In this document: piece by piece, positions 11,343 through 23,739 of the stretch
How the letters are laid out: every line of letters starts with the position of its first letter
Position numbering within the stretch: position 1 is the stretch's first letter
From: Coprinus comatus
Lineage: Eukaryota > Basidiomycota > Agaricomycetes > Agaricales > Agaricaceae
Length of the DNA: 59,005 nt
Reading direction: 5' to 3'
Assembly: GCA_034638255.1 (NCBI GenBank)
Contig: JAWPGT010000113.1
Span: 1 to 59,005 of the forward strand
Position numbers and translations under genes: made by a program
The notes under the pieces: generated by a model
The model's database searches: none
The model's input: only the letters and a program-made list of their open reading frames with translations
Told to the model about the DNA's origin: nothing

Positions 11343-14070
11343 ATGAGCATACGCGGGCCGCGCAAGGGTGAAAACTACGAGCTCAGCGTCGACCTCAACA
11401 GCGAGTACCGCGACAAACGCAAGGATGCAATCAAGCGGGTCATAGCGTCTATGACCGTCGGCAAGGGTAGCTATCACACCTAACCTGATGTCCATCGCCT
11501 CACATCGCACACAGATGTCAGCGGTCTCTTCCCTGATGTCCTCAAGAACATGCAGACAGACGACCTCGAGCAGAAGAAGCTGGTCTATCTCTATCTAATG
11601 AACTACGCAAAGACTCAGCCAGAGCTAGTCATTCTCGCTGTAAACACCTTTGTCAAGGACACCGACGATCCAAACCCTCTTGTTCGCGCGCTCGCTATTC
11701 GCACCATGGGCTGCCTACGAGCGGAAAAGATCATCGATTACCTCTGCGATCCTCTCCAGAAATGTCTGCGCGACGAAAATCCATATGTCAGGAAGACTGC
11801 TGCGCTATGTGTAGCCAAGCTCTACGACCTCAAGCCGGACTTGGTCATTGATAATGGCTTCTTGGAGCAGCTGCATGAAATGATATCTGACTCTAACCCG
11901 ATGGTGCGCCAATTATGATGAATTTCCCGTTTCTTACAACTCAATTACACCAGGTTGTCTCCAACACTGTCGCAGCATTAACCGACATTCATAGCATCGC
12001 CAACAACAACAACACACTATCTCCGAGTGACCCAGCATTCTTCCACATCACATCCAACGTACTCAACAAACTTCTTATCGCACTCAACGAATGTTCAGAG
12101 TGGGGTCGTGTCGCAGTACTCAATGCTCTTGCTCGCTACGTAGCACAGGACGACAAAGAATCCGAACACATCTGCGAACGCGTTGTACCTCAGTTCCAAC
12201 ATATCAATGGAAGTGTCGTCCTAGCTGCGGTCAAAGTGATCATGATTCACATGCGCCATGTCAAGAGAGAGGAGTTGATCAAACAGTTGGTTAGAAAGAT
12301 GGCTCCTCCGCTCGTTACGTTGCTTTCTTCGCCTCCTGAGGTTCAGTGGGTGGCGTTGAAGAACATCAATCTGTTACTACAGAAGAGACCCGAGATTTTG
12401 TCGAGTGAAATGAGGGTATTCTTCTGCAAATATAATGATCCGCTGTATGTCAAGGTAGAGAAATTGGATATTATGGTCAGGTTGGCTGGAGAGAATAATG
12501 TTGATGCGTTGTTGAGCGAGTTGAAAGAGTGAGTTATTGCGTGACCTTTTTGATATTATTATATGAATTTTCATCTGATTGATATTTTTAGATATGCTTC
12601 GGAAGTGGACGTTGATTTCGTGAGAAAGAGTATCAAAGCAATTGGTCAAACAGCTATCAAGATTGAATCAGCGGCAGAAAGATGCGTGAATGTTCTACTT
12701 GAACTCATCGCCACACGTGTCAGCTATGTCGTTCAAGAAGCTGTTGTCGTCATGAAGGTACACCTCCCGTTCCGTATCACGGACACCCAAATAAACTAAC
12801 ACGAATCCGTAGGATATATTCAGAAAATACCCATCTACTTACGAAGGAACTATACCCACACTCTGTGCTAACCTTGACGAGTTGGAAGAACCAGAAGCCA
12901 AATCAAGTTTGATTTGGATTATTGGAGAATATGCTAATAAGATTGAGAACGCCGATGTGTTACTTGGGTACTTTGTTGAGACATTTATCGAGGAGTCGTA
13001 TTCGGTAAGTTGTTTTTTTCTTTTCTCCTGGTTTGGTTTCTGCTTGGAGACTAATACAAGGTTGTGAATACACAAGGTTCAACTTCAAACTTTGACAGCA
13101 GTAGTCAAACTCTTCCTTAAGAAACCTGACACTTCGCAGGCACTTGTCCAAAACGTGCTGAATACTGCTACAAAAGACTGTGATTCCCCAGATGTCAGAG
13201 ATAGAGCATACATCTATTGGAGACTGTTATCCACTGATCCCGGAGCTGCTAAGGTGCGCGCGCACATATTCACCTACATACCCCTATATCCAAAATCTTG
13301 ATATTTTGTTTCGTTCTTAAAATAGGCTGTGGTATTAGCACATCGTCCCCCTATCTCCATCCCACGCACAACTGTTTCTCCAGCTCTTTTGGAAGAGCTG
13401 TTGGGTGAAATATCAACACTCGCTAGCGTTTACCATAAGCCTGCTGAAACGTTTGTGGGTAAAGGAAGAATTGGAGCGGATGCTGTTCAACGTAGATCCG
13501 AGTTAGTCTCCCTCTTACTCTCTTTGTTAAATGAATGCTGATGTTGGATGTGATTTTTCGTAGATTGGAAGATGATAGAATGGCAACACAAAAGGCATTA
13601 CAAACCGTTGCGGCCGGTCAGCAATCTGAGAATCTTCTGTATGTTTCCTTCTTTTTTCTCCTTCGAGTGGCGTTTAGTTCTTCTTTATTGACCATAATCT
13701 CTTGTACATGTCCTACAGTGACTTCGGAGATGACACGGTATCAGATGGTCAACCCTCCGGTCTAGCAGCAACTCAAGTTTTATCACAAACACCAGCTGCC
13801 GCCAACTTATTAGCAGGGACCTCAAGTAATCCATTGGACGATCTAGTTTCGATATTTGGTGGTGGTGACATGAGCGGTGGTGGTGGTGGTGGACTTGGGA
13901 CATTCGGAATGAGTACGATGACACCTACCACTACATCTGCACCCCCTACGTTTGACCCATTGGCTGGATTGGGGAGTGTACAACACCAAAAACCTCAGCA
14001 ACAGCAACAGCAACAGCAACAGCACCAGCAACAGCAAGGGGGTCAGGAGGATTTGTTGGGATTGTTTTAG
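11343..14070 (+). CDS. AP-1 complex subunit beta (beta adaptin)
   Basis: Large subunit of the clathrin adaptor AP-1, acting in trafficking between trans-Golgi and endosomes. It starts [20 protein letters not shown] at 11343. The trunk is an ARM/HEAT-like solenoid with hallmark stretches [61 protein letters not shown] and [16 protein letters not shown]. Nine exons join without frameshift (first introns 11467-11514 and 11904-11953). After the trunk, a hinge holds [11 protein letters not shown], a glycine run and a polyglutamine stretch (about 13996-14038), ending DLLGLF, possibly a clathrin-binding motif. The ~745-residue product has no C-terminal ear domain, as usual for fungal AP-1 beta. The AP-2 beta subunit is the alternative, but the short tail favours AP-1. 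Confidence 0.9.
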
Positions 14071-14812
14071 TTTTAGTTAGCTAGGTGAAGTGGTAGACGT
14101 TTACAGTTTATAATGTAGTTGTGTGCATATTTCTTTCTATCCATTTTTTTTACTCTGTTCTGGGAGTTTCTTGAAGATCTTACCTCATGTATTGAAAATA
14201 AGAACAAAAAATAGCAAGAATCTGAGAGGCTGTTGCCACTGATTGGACCGACGTCATTGGCATCATCAAACGAACGTCATTCTGAAACTTTCCTCACTAA
14301 GCACTTACATAAAGGAGGTTTCCTTCACCTAGCCACATTTCAACTTTCCTCTCCTTCTCTCTCCCTCTCTCACCGTTTTTCTCTTCTCTTCCCAGCATTT
14401 GATGTTGTATTGTTTCCACTTCATTGTCCCCCTTAAACTCTCGCCCTGCCTCACTGCGACAGCATCATATTGGCTTACTGTTGACACTTACGTCCTCTGA
14501 CCCTCATTATTGGTGCAAACCCTGGCTTGACCCTGGCTTCTATTAATTCATTATACACATCTACTCCGTCTGATTCGCAAGGATCCGCGGGTTTCTGGAT
14601 GTATGTTCCTGGAGAACATGTGCCATTCCAGAATCCACAGTGAAATTTCCACATGGGCCCTTACAATAACGTAAGTGGCGGTATATACCGAGGTGGCTTA
14701 TAACACACGAGTTTTACACGTTCATTTTTCTTCCACATCTTGAGCATCTTGACCCCAAACCGCACCTGTCCTACATATCCGAACAACGCAAGGATTTTAT
14801 TCCAATTCATCC
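14071..14812. other. Intergenic region, promoter side of F-box gene
   Basis: Pyrimidine-rich stretches around 14340-14400 and no supported gene. Holds the AP-1 beta 3' flank and the 5' flank of the F-box gene at 14813. Confidence 0.5.
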
Positions 14813-16273
14813 ATGCCTCGACATCGTTCACGTACAAACCGTAGGGTTAGCAAACCAAAGGTCTTTACTTCTACAGCCGAAGAAATCGCATATATCAATC
14901 AGGCGCGCCAAACCATTGACGAAAAGATTCGTCTCCTTGAGCAACAAAAAGCTCATTTTGGCCGTAGGTTAAACCAGCTGCAATCCTCGAGCAGAAACCT
15001 ACCTTCAGAAATCCTCTCTGAAATATTCCGCATCCACCATGAATCTGTGTTCAAACAACACGGTCCCCTATTTCAACTACTTTCTGTCTGCTATCATTGG
15101 TATGAAACGGGGCGCTCTACACCTCGCCTCTGGTCTACACTTTCCTGCAGTATACTCGACCACTTCCGGATTGATGAAAAATCAAAATATCTATTGCAGT
15201 TCTTTAACAATGCCGGCACAGTGCCCGTCACATTAATGTTGACAAATCACTGCGAGAATCTCAATTTTCTCGGTTCGCCACCATGGAAGGATAATATTAC
15301 CAAAGTTCGGAGCCTGTTTTTCATAGAATTCGTTTCGCTCAGGTGCGTAACGAGCGAAATATTTTTGGAAAGTTTTGGGAATTTGGAGGAACTTGAGCTG
15401 TACGGAACGCACTTGAGGTTCAATGGCCATGCTACTCCTACGGAAACAAATAACATAACTCTCAAGCTAACAAAACTCCGCATGCTCACTCTATCTGAGT
15501 GGAGCTGTCACTGCTTAACTCTGCCAACTTCTCAAACGATTTCAACCCTCAGACTTCACGGTGTTAGTCTTTTCATCTCCATACATCTCCTATCCCAGTG
15601 TCAACATTCCCTTACCGCACTCGAAATAACACCAGAAACATACTCCGATACACGAATAAACCTCACTGCGACTCTACATAGCCTTCAAACTCTTATCATC
15701 AGACGTTTCGGTGCTTCCACTGGTATGATTCACCTCATTAAAAACTTGAAGTTCCCCGTCCTTAGGAGACTTATATTGGAAGTCAACTCAAGCCGCTGGA
15801 GGGAAACCCCAGATCTTTTAGTTCCCTTCCTCAGAGAACTCCCAGATATCCCAGTAACTATGAGAGTAATTACTGGAGACATGCAAGGCGAATGGCTTAC
15901 TACTTTTGACAATGCAAATCGGGTTCAGGAACTCATACTCGTATCGCCTTTACCCAAGTGTGTAAAAGACGCTCTCGAGTTGCTCACTCCACGTGCATTC
16001 TTGAATATCAGTGACTCTGACGTTAAATTCCGACTTCCAAATTTACAACGTTTAGCTATTCGAAGTGAAAGTTCAGATGTGTGGTTGGATGCATTGTTGG
16101 AGATGATGGAAAGGAGAAAGGTTGGATTAGAAAAACCGTTTCAGTTGATTATGGTTAAATTAGAAAAGTCGCAGATGGATAGGGTTTATGAGTGTGTGGA
16201 GAGATTAAAGAAAGAGGGCTCATGTAAAGTTTATGTTCAACCGGTCGGAAGGGATGACAATATTTTCGGATGA
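14813..16273 (+). CDS. F-box domain protein, intact
   Basis: Single-exon 486-residue protein starting MPRHRSRTNRRVSKPKVFTS. A predicted coiled-coil helix (residues about 25-65: AYINQARQTIDEKIRLLEQQ...) precedes the F-box core RNLPSEILSEIFRI. Next come LFQLLSVCYHWYETGRSTPR and LWSTLSCSILD, typical of basidiomycete F-box proteins. The rest is a leucine-rich, LRR-like C-terminal region (NLEELELYGTHLRF, LTKLRMLTLSEWSCHCLTL). By family it would recruit substrates to an SCF ubiquitin ligase through Skp1; the substrate is unknown. A damaged tandem paralogue follows at 16737, indicating local duplication. Confidence 0.85.
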   Translation: MPRHRSRTNRRVSKPKVFTSTAEEIAYINQARQTIDEKIRLLEQQKAHFGRRLNQLQSSSRNLPSEILSEIFRIHHESVFKQHGPLFQLLSVCYHWYETGRSTPRLWSTLSCSILDHFRIDEKSKYLLQFFNNAGTVPVTLMLTNHCENLNFLGSPPWKDNITKVRSLFFIEFVSLRCVTSEIFLESFGNLEELELYGTHLRFNGHATPTETNNITLKLTKLRMLTLSEWSCHCLTLPTSQTISTLRLHGVSLFISIHLLSQCQHSLTALEITPETYSDTRINLTATLHSLQTLIIRRFGASTGMIHLIKNLKFPVLRRLILEVNSSRWRETPDLLVPFLRELPDIPVTMRVITGDMQGEWLTTFDNANRVQELILVSPLPKCVKDALELLTPRAFLNISDSDVKFRLPNLQRLAIRSESSDVWLDALLEMMERRKVGLEKPFQLIMVKLEKSQMDRVYECVERLKKEGSCKVYVQPVGRDDNIFG

Positions 16274-16736
16274 AAAGGTTTTGTAGTTTTACCGCTTATA
16301 ATGTACAATATATTGTTTTTGTTCCCCTGTTTTGAAACTTAATATTTGGGAAGCCAAGTTCTTTTCTTTTCAAAGACAATGCGATGATCATTGATAAGAT
16401 GAGTTTCAATGTCACCCTATTGGAGTTAGTGCTTATTAATCTAGTGTCTAGTATCTGAGCCTACTCATTTACTGCTTCGTTTAACACTAAAACGTTCCTT
16501 CCAGATACTTAAAATTCTCAGCCTTGACCCCAGCATCACTTATTAGTGCACCACTTTTAGTTCCGGTGGCGGGATGTTTACGTAATGGATTTGTCGTCGA
16601 CATGAGAACGACATAAGGCCGACAGCCACAACTCATACACGCTCACTTCCCTGCACCTCCCAAACATCGAAACTCCACTCTCCTCCACAACCACACTTAC
16701 TTTGCATATCTAGTATACTTACCCGAACTCGCATCT
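16274..16736. other. Intergenic region between tandem F-box paralogues
   Basis: No gene seen. This spacer plausibly holds the promoter of the downstream paralogue. Confidence 0.5.
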
Positions 16737-18331
16737 ATGCCTTTGCGACACCACAGTGCACGAACCAATACACCAAAGGTTTTTTCTTCCCCTGTTGAAG
16801 AAATCGCATATATCGACAACATACGGGTTGCAATCGATGAAAAAATTATTCTTCTTCAACAACGAATGCATTATTACTATTACTTGCGATTACGATCTAT
16901 GCCTGAAGTTCTGCCTTCAGAAATCCCTTTCAATCCACTGGAACTCACACTCATGTTTCAACGTAGCCTCCCACGTATAAAAAGAAGGGTCTTTACTTCT
17001 TCTATAGAGGAACTCATATATCTCAACCAGGCATCCACAACAATCAATGAAAAAATTCGCCTCCTTCAACAACGAAAGGCTGATTTTGGTCGTAGACTGA
17101 ATCAGCTTCAACCGACAATCAGAAATCTACCTTCCGAAATCCTATCTGAAATATTCCTTTATGTATATCATGATATTTCCGACAAATATCCTCTCTTCTG
17201 CCTATTATTATTTGCAACCATTGGTATCAAACAGCACGGTCGACTCCACGTCTATGGTCGATGCTACTCTTAAAACTCGACACCCGTAAAGCTTTGAAGG
17301 ATGTAGTAGATCGGTTGCAGATCTGGTTTACCAATATCGGGGCGGTACCCCTCACGTTAGAGCTGTTAGTGAATGAATGGCTTACGGAAAGGGAGTTGGC
17401 ACCGGTAACCGAGTTTTTATCTTTCAAAGATAACGTGGGAAAAATTGGAGAGCTAAGGCTCAATTATCCAATTCTCGGGACGTTGACTGAAATCCTTCAA
17501 AGTTGTATGGGTATTAAGCAGCTTGTGCTCAACGATACCGCATCCAAGTATTTGCTCTTCGAATATTTCCGAGAATGGTCTTTCATGAATCTTACAACCC
17601 TCCAAATTCAGAATATCAAGTCATTCTCCGAGTTCATTCCTATTCTCATTCAATGTCGTCATACCCTCACTGAACTGAATGTCTCGTTTCAAGTACATGG
17701 ATTGGCCAAGTTTGTAATTCAAAAGAGGCCTATAACACTTCATCGTCTCCGGATATTACGCACGCAAGTGTGCTACATTCTACCCAAAATACTTACATTC
17801 TTGAGGTTTCCTATCCTCGAGACATTTGAATTGGACGTCGATGAACAATTTCACACTGGCCCCCAACCACACTACTTGAATTATTTCGACGAGCTTCTCA
17901 GTGTTTTGCCAAAATGCAGTCCCACTTCTATCAGAATCTCACTTGCGTATTTTAGGCAATGGGGTCATTTCTATCGACAACTTCTGATCAGATCACATCG
18001 GCTTCAAGAATTTATTCTCTACGATGATTATCTTTGGCCAACGAATGACAGTACAAGTATACTTTATTGTCTTTCTGAACCAGAAGTTATCGAGATTCTT
18101 CCTCCCCTACGGCGATTAGTGATTCGGCAGATGCAAAATTGGTTTTCGGACGAAGAGTTTCGGGCTTTATTAAATATGATGGAGATCAGAAGGGTTGGAT
18201 TTGTGGAAAAATTTCACTTGGAAGTGCAGGTACTTACTGTTCAGGCAAAGTGTGAGCTTGATTGTTTGGTGAAATGTTTGAGGAAACAAGGATGTGAAAT
18301 AACGATGGAGGTTAAGGTACTTAAACCGTAA
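16737..18331 (+). pseudogene. F-box protein paralogue with internal duplication and frameshift
   Basis: Tandem relative of the gene at 14813. It starts MPLRHHSARTNTPKVFSSPV. The N-terminal coiled-coil block occurs twice: KVFSSPVEEIAYIDNIRVAI and, about 80 residues later, RVFTSSIEELIYLNQASTTI; only the second is followed by a complete F-box (RNLPSEILSEIF). Around 17203-17212 the frame is lost: NHWYQTARSTPRLWSMLLLK continues in another frame, while the first hits a stop at 17273. From 17261 the C-terminal leucine-rich region is open to 18331 (LVIRQMQNWFSDEEFRALLN). No plausible intron bridges the shift, so I call a recent pseudogene; an error in the TTATTATT tract is the alternative. Confidence 0.7.
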
Positions 18332-19521
18332 CTTGACACAAATTGTATATTGTGAAGGTACATATATGCGTTATTGACTCTTGCGCGTTGGTCAGATAGA
18401 AAGGTATTCAGCAATTTTATTAATGAATAGATAAAATATGAAGTATTTATGGTACGATCACATGTCATTTGGGAAAGGAAAACCGATGTTCGGGTTCATC
18501 ACGGAGGCTGAGGAGCTTCGATTCGGGTACCGGGCGATGCAACGATGGGAGAGTGTGAGTGCTCACCCATTGTGCATCTAGGTAATTGTAGGGGATGGTG
18601 GGTGGGAAATAGAAAGATGTTGGGAAGCGATTTGACGTATGGATGGGACGGTTATGGATGTTCGGTGTGTGTAGGACAGATTATCGTTAGTTAGGGAATG
18701 TGTTGTGGTTCACTTGGTATTCACGTGACCTTCTGCAAGAAAACGTATCTGCGTTCGCAGATGCTTCACTTATGTAGAATGATCATTGTAACTTCCGAAT
18801 ACATATTATGGTCAATGCCGGTGTGTTTAATATCCTCAAAGAAGCCCCTAACAGGTTCAAGGAATGGGTTGGACAGTAGAAAAATACAAGACTGGTTAAC
18901 CCGGCTGGCAAATATTAGTTATTGCAAGAAATGGAGACAAGTTAATATTCAAATGGTTTAGTCTTGTGGGTCAAGCTCCTCAACTTTACCTCGAAGACAA
19001 TTAACAACTAAGCCTATCGGGTTGACTTAGAAACAACCAACCCGCATCGTTACACATATTGGATCAAGTACTCTAATACTCCTCTGCCCTTCCGCTTGGC
19101 CTTGCACGATATATCTATCCAGCTAGAAGTCGTACCTTTTGCATTATCACTACTGCTTTAACCAAGATTTAAGTTGAACTCACGGGTCACGGGTCTGAAG
19201 CTAGATTCGATACCAACAATGATGGTGTTAATGCACACCATCGAACCTGGCTTTTGTCAGATCAGAGGAATATTGGACCAAAAAGACAAGATATTCCGTG
19301 TAATAGATATATGGTGTTTGGCATGTGTAAACTCTACTAGGGAGTTACAGGAAAACAATGTATCAATTTCAATCGATATACTACAAGAGTCCAAGATCTC
19401 AACAGTAGTAAATACAAGTACAGTGCTGAGCATGGATAGCTCGGTGAACATTACAAGGGGTAGAAGCAAGTCAAGTTTAATCCCGTGGGTCAAACTCCTC
19501 CGTTTTACTTGGGGCACAGGC
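18332..19521. other. Gene-poor region left of the Plavaka element
   Basis: No recognisable gene. An imperfect direct repeat of about 40 bp is visible (near 18960: GTGGGTCAAGCTCCTC; near 19488: GTGGGTCAAACTCCTC). An open stretch at 19174-19578 matches no family I know. Confidence 0.4.
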
Positions 19522-19539
19522 CATCAGCATTTAAAAACC

Positions 19540-19790
19540 TATATTGTGGTACTTGAGAGAACTTGTACAAGTACATAAGTGATTTTCAAGTTGTAAGTTG
19601 CAAGTACTACAATATAGGTTTTGAACTTGAAGGCAACTTGGATTTTTCGTAACTTGCTGAACTTGAGCCAAGTTACAGCAAGTGATGGCATTATGCCATA
19701 ATTTGATGGCAAGTTCTTCGAAGCATCAAGCGTTAAGTTCTTTAAGTTCGGGTAAGTAATGTGTAAGCTCCCATCAAGTTCTTCAAGTCC
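19540..19790. repeat. Left subterminal ACTTG/CAAGT motif cluster of the Plavaka element
   Basis: Many direct and inverted copies of a short ACTTG core in about 250 bp, e.g. AACTTGTACAAGTAC, GCAACTTGG and GAACTTGAGCCAAGTT. Clusters like this bind transposase in CACTA-type elements; here that is inference. Confidence 0.6.
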
Positions 19791-20301
19791 AAAATCAATC
19801 TCAATCTCGGAGTCTGTTATAAAAATAATATAAATGGTACAGTCATGACATTCATAGTTTTCGTTGTCATAACAGACTCATGGACTCATGGTTACTGGTA
19901 CACTTTGAAAGAAACATTATCCATGATATTGGTCAATAGTAGTAATGTAGTAATAAGTACTACTAGTTAGTGCTAGTAGTAGTAGTCCATCGAGAATCGA
20001 GATTGAAAAACAAGAGAAATGAAAATAATACCTATGAATTAGCTACAATGCATCCACCACAATGACTTCAATGAATACAACACCTCAGAGTCATCTAGTA
20101 ATTGTACTGGTAGTGTTCGCCTGCGTGTTCACGATGGGAGTCCTGAGTTCCTCCACTACTATGACTATCACGAGTTGCAAGACAGTTATGTGACATTGAA
20201 TTGGACATGTGTGTATGGGATTGAGTATCCCAATCTACAGCAGGAGCGGGGGGGTGTGAGTTGTAGGAGTTAGTACTCCTCGAAGCGACACGTGGCTGTG
20301 G

Positions 20302-23300
20302 TCAAGTGTTAGGAACTTGCGATTGAACGTGTCTGGAAGTTGAGGCGTGTGGTTGCCTGACTTGAGAGCTGTGAGATTCATTTCGAGGTTCATATGTACA
20401 GCCCCGATGGTCTCTGGGATGGTTTGCAGCTGATATTGAAGTGGAGGAGTGTACTGGTGCATGCGAATCATTAGAATCACGGGGATTTGGGTTAAAATTG
20501 TGGTAAGCATTGTCACGTTCTGGCATAAGTTGATTTGAGTGAGAAGGTTGGGAATAGGAAGGACCTGTTGATGTAGAAGTTGAAGTTGATTGAGGAGGGC
20601 GAGAGTTGGGGAAAGGACGTGATGGTGGGTGATTAGGCTGTGAAGTTCTCCTATGTGGTATAGGAGGCTGTATAATACTCTATGTAAATGATGATGAGTG
20701 TTGTAAATAAAATGAAGAAATACGATTAATAAAATATGGACATACCATTTGTTGAGTAAAGTCTTCATCCTCTGACTGATCCTCTGTCAGAGTCTCCCAT
20801 AAACCATTCATTACTTGTCCTATCAAAGAACGCTCTGAACCACCTCTTCGATTACTTCTTCCTCCAATATCAACCAATTGCTTAGCAGATTCCAATATAT
20901 TTTCAACTTGCACACGCGTCAATTTACTAATTGAACGCATATATCCTTGTGTTCCTTCACCCCAGATTCCTTCTGAAAATATGGCTTGTGAAGGCGTCTC
21001 AGTATAGCCTGAGGCTCTGAGCATCGCTTTGATTGAAGTCGGATTACCAGACTGCTGGACTTCTCGAACACCCGCGATTGTGAGGTATTCATTGGACCAG
21101 AGTCCCAGAGCACGTTCGGCCTGTTGCAGATATATTAGATAATAGACATAGTGTGAGATTAGGACTTACTGCCGCTGCTGCGAGAGCGATAGCTCCCCAA
21201 GGCTCATTCCGCCGAGAAACCCCTGTTAATCCTCGTGGCCAGATAGCACCTTGAGCTATTCCAAGGTGGAGTCCTATAAGGCGTAGGACAGGCTCCGTCA
21301 GGTAAAGGCCCTAATATTGTGGACTTTGTAGTAAGGGAATGCAAAAGGAAAAAAAAATCATAAAACACGCACAGTTCGTTTTTTTGGGCTAATGTAGTTT
21401 TTAAAAAGGAACTTAGCACCAGTTAAGTGATCTGTTGCCCAATTGGCGCGTTCTTCGTCAGTGTTGAAGGTATCCGAGAGAGTATTGAAGCACGCCTCCA
21501 GCTGATGAACGGCTGTTGATCCAAAAACAGCTTTCCATCCATCGCTGAGGCGTTGGCTAGCCTGTAGAGATGTTAGTTCACATACTAGTCAGCTTGATAA
21601 AGAGATATGTACATACCACCTTAAATTCTACACTTTTTACTCCACCTTGCAACTCCCAGTTTGGTTGTATATGCGCCTGGCAGATTACAGTCAGAGCTTC
21701 TACAATATCTTGGTCTTTGAATGACCAAGGATTCGCCTGAGCGGCAGCCCATGCAAAAAGGGTGGGCATAATCACCCTGCTCCACGCGTTGTCCTGAGTT
21801 AAAGCGGCAGGGAGGTTGTCGGTATTGGGGCGAGTCTGAGGCTTCTTCTTCCCTTTGGATTTCTCTCCTCCGTCATTCACATCATCATCAAATGTAACAA
21901 GGTGCTGTACCATTTGGATTAATATACCAATGTTATTAAATAGGTTATGGAGGTAGTACAAATACTCACCCGGTTGCTTGCACGGCCTCTGCCTTTATAT
22001 GGGCTGTTGACAGCCGCTTCCATTTCTTCCCCATGTACTTCATCACGATCCGATACTCCATGGTCCTCTTCAATAATCAAAAAACGATCCCGTGAAGTGG
22101 TAAAGCGAGTGGATTGAGGAAGGGGTGGATCTTCATTGCGATTCGGAGCCGAGGGAGCTGGGGGAGGTCTGTATCAAGGTATTAGCAAAACATACACACA
22201 AAAGAAGTACAAAGTAATAAAAAATACCGAGCATTCCTTGGGGGCTGAACATGGGTGTGTGTGGGAATACATTGTTGAAGCTGACTTGGAGGATTCTATG
22301 AGAGTGGGAAAATTAGTAATCCATATTCTGAAACATCCCAGACATACCCGGGGTTGTTGATCTCTCTCATCCCCACTGTCCCTTCGCTGCTGTCATTGCC
22401 CCTCACCCTCATTTGCACCATTTGAATGGCTATGGAGGTTGTTGGAGTCCTGTGTCTATCAAGTATGGATGGTGAAGGGTGAGTATCAAATGTTCGTAAC
22501 AGAACATTCAATAAAAGCGAACCTCGTTATCTGCAGGACGAAATGGAGGTGGTGGGTGGCTATATGTATTGTCATGCACTTGGTGTGCATTTCTCTAGTA
22601 TATCTATAGGTGAGTTTTATCTTACTGGCGTTTGTGATCTGGTCTCACCGTGTTTCCCTGCTGTCGCACCACAGGTACCATATCCATGTAATTCTCCTGT
22701 CCTGGAATATAACCCTGGTTATCCCCCTGGTCCCCCTGATATTGTTCTCTACTCTGACGTGCACTATGGTCATAACTGCCAGCAACATCTATCTCAAGAG
22801 CTGTTAGTAAGTTATTCTTTAATGTTATTTTCAGAGTGTTTCACTTGCCAGAATGATTCCCAAAACTGTGACGACTACCAAAGTTATCCATGGAGGCACG
22901 GTAGGCGTCCCTGGCTTGAGGATCTTGGGCATTTTCTAAATGATTTGGGGATGCGGGATGATGTTCAAGTGGTAAGTTCTCGTCGTTACCTTGCGTATGA
23001 TCAAAGTCCAATAACTGGTCTCTTGTAGATTCTATACGTTGACGCTTGCCTTTTGGTGCTGGTGTTTCAGTGTTCCAGCGACTTGAAGCATGTCCCTGAT
23101 GAACAAGGTAAATATATGTTAGCAACTAATGACATGCATATCTCACCTCTTGACGTCCAAGGATTCTTTGCTGTACATCTTCAGTCCCCACTTCTGCTTC
23201 TTCGGCGTGATCATTCCCATGCTCAAGGTGAGCCGGGATACTTGGTGGACCCTTGCGCTTTCTTGCCTGAGTCGACATAGTAGACTTCGCCAACTCATTC

Positions 23301-23739
23301 GGATATACCTCATCTGCCTCCCTCATTTCATCATCTGATACTGCGTCGTCCCTGGGCTCAATCTGAAACTTACAATTAGTAATCTACCACAAACCATAAC
23401 CTGAAGAAGACTCACTGCAAATGCGACAGAAGTCTTTTGTCCACCCGGCCAACGCGTAACCTGACCTATAACTTCAGGTGGTTCACGACCCGGTGTTGAA
23501 GAGGCTACATGTTGATATGTATCTGCATTTCGCTGTTCCATGTCAAGAAGCATGTTAAATTGTTCTATGTTCCTTGATGCCTTTGGCTTTCGTCGCGACT
23601 TTGAGGCCTTCTTTTTTTCATGAACCACAATTTCTTCCCCGGACACTGGTTCATCACTTTCATTGGATATGTAGCTGAGATCAACATGTCCAGGATGTTT
23701 GTCTTTGTTGGTTTGGCGTGTTTGTCGGGTATAAGACAT
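20302..23739 (-). CDS. Plavaka accessory protein, unknown function
   Basis: Multi-exon minus-strand gene starting MSYTRQTRQTNKDKHPGHVD at 23739, divergent from the transposase (about 250 bp between starts). The first exons are charged and low-complexity, with basic clusters (KKKASKSRRKPKASRN, RKRKGPPS), suggesting nuclear localisation. The central globular part reads DNAWSRVIMPTLFAWAAAQA, QRLSDGWKAVFGSTAVHQLE and ERANWATDHLTGAKFLF. After an intron come IGLHLGIAQGAIWPRGLTGV, EPWGAIALAAAAAERALGLW and RSISKLTRVQVENILESAKQ. The tail is Ser/Thr/Pro-rich, ending SRHVQSQVPNT. The layout resembles a second protein that I recall accompanying agaricomycete transposons, but I cannot name a domain. Exon joins are only partly checked; its place between the element ends supports a transposition-related role. 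Confidence 0.55.

Noticed and set aside
11903..11953. Apparent early stop in AP-1 beta (TGA after MVRQL)
   Set aside because: GTGCGC...ACACCAG is a normal intron; joining M to [12 protein letters not shown] restores the family sequence.
13843..14037. Leucine-rich minus frame
   Set aside because: Antisense of the AP-1 beta polyglutamine and glycine tail.
18955..19520. Possible LTR pair from the GTGGGTCAA(G/A)CTCCTC direct repeat
   Set aside because: Similarity covers only about 40 bp, with no TG..CA ends or target duplication.
22543..23028. Open frame on the plus strand (161 codons)
   Set aside because: It is antisense to the exons of the Plavaka accessory gene, has no recognisable motif, and the minus strand gives consistent exon joins.
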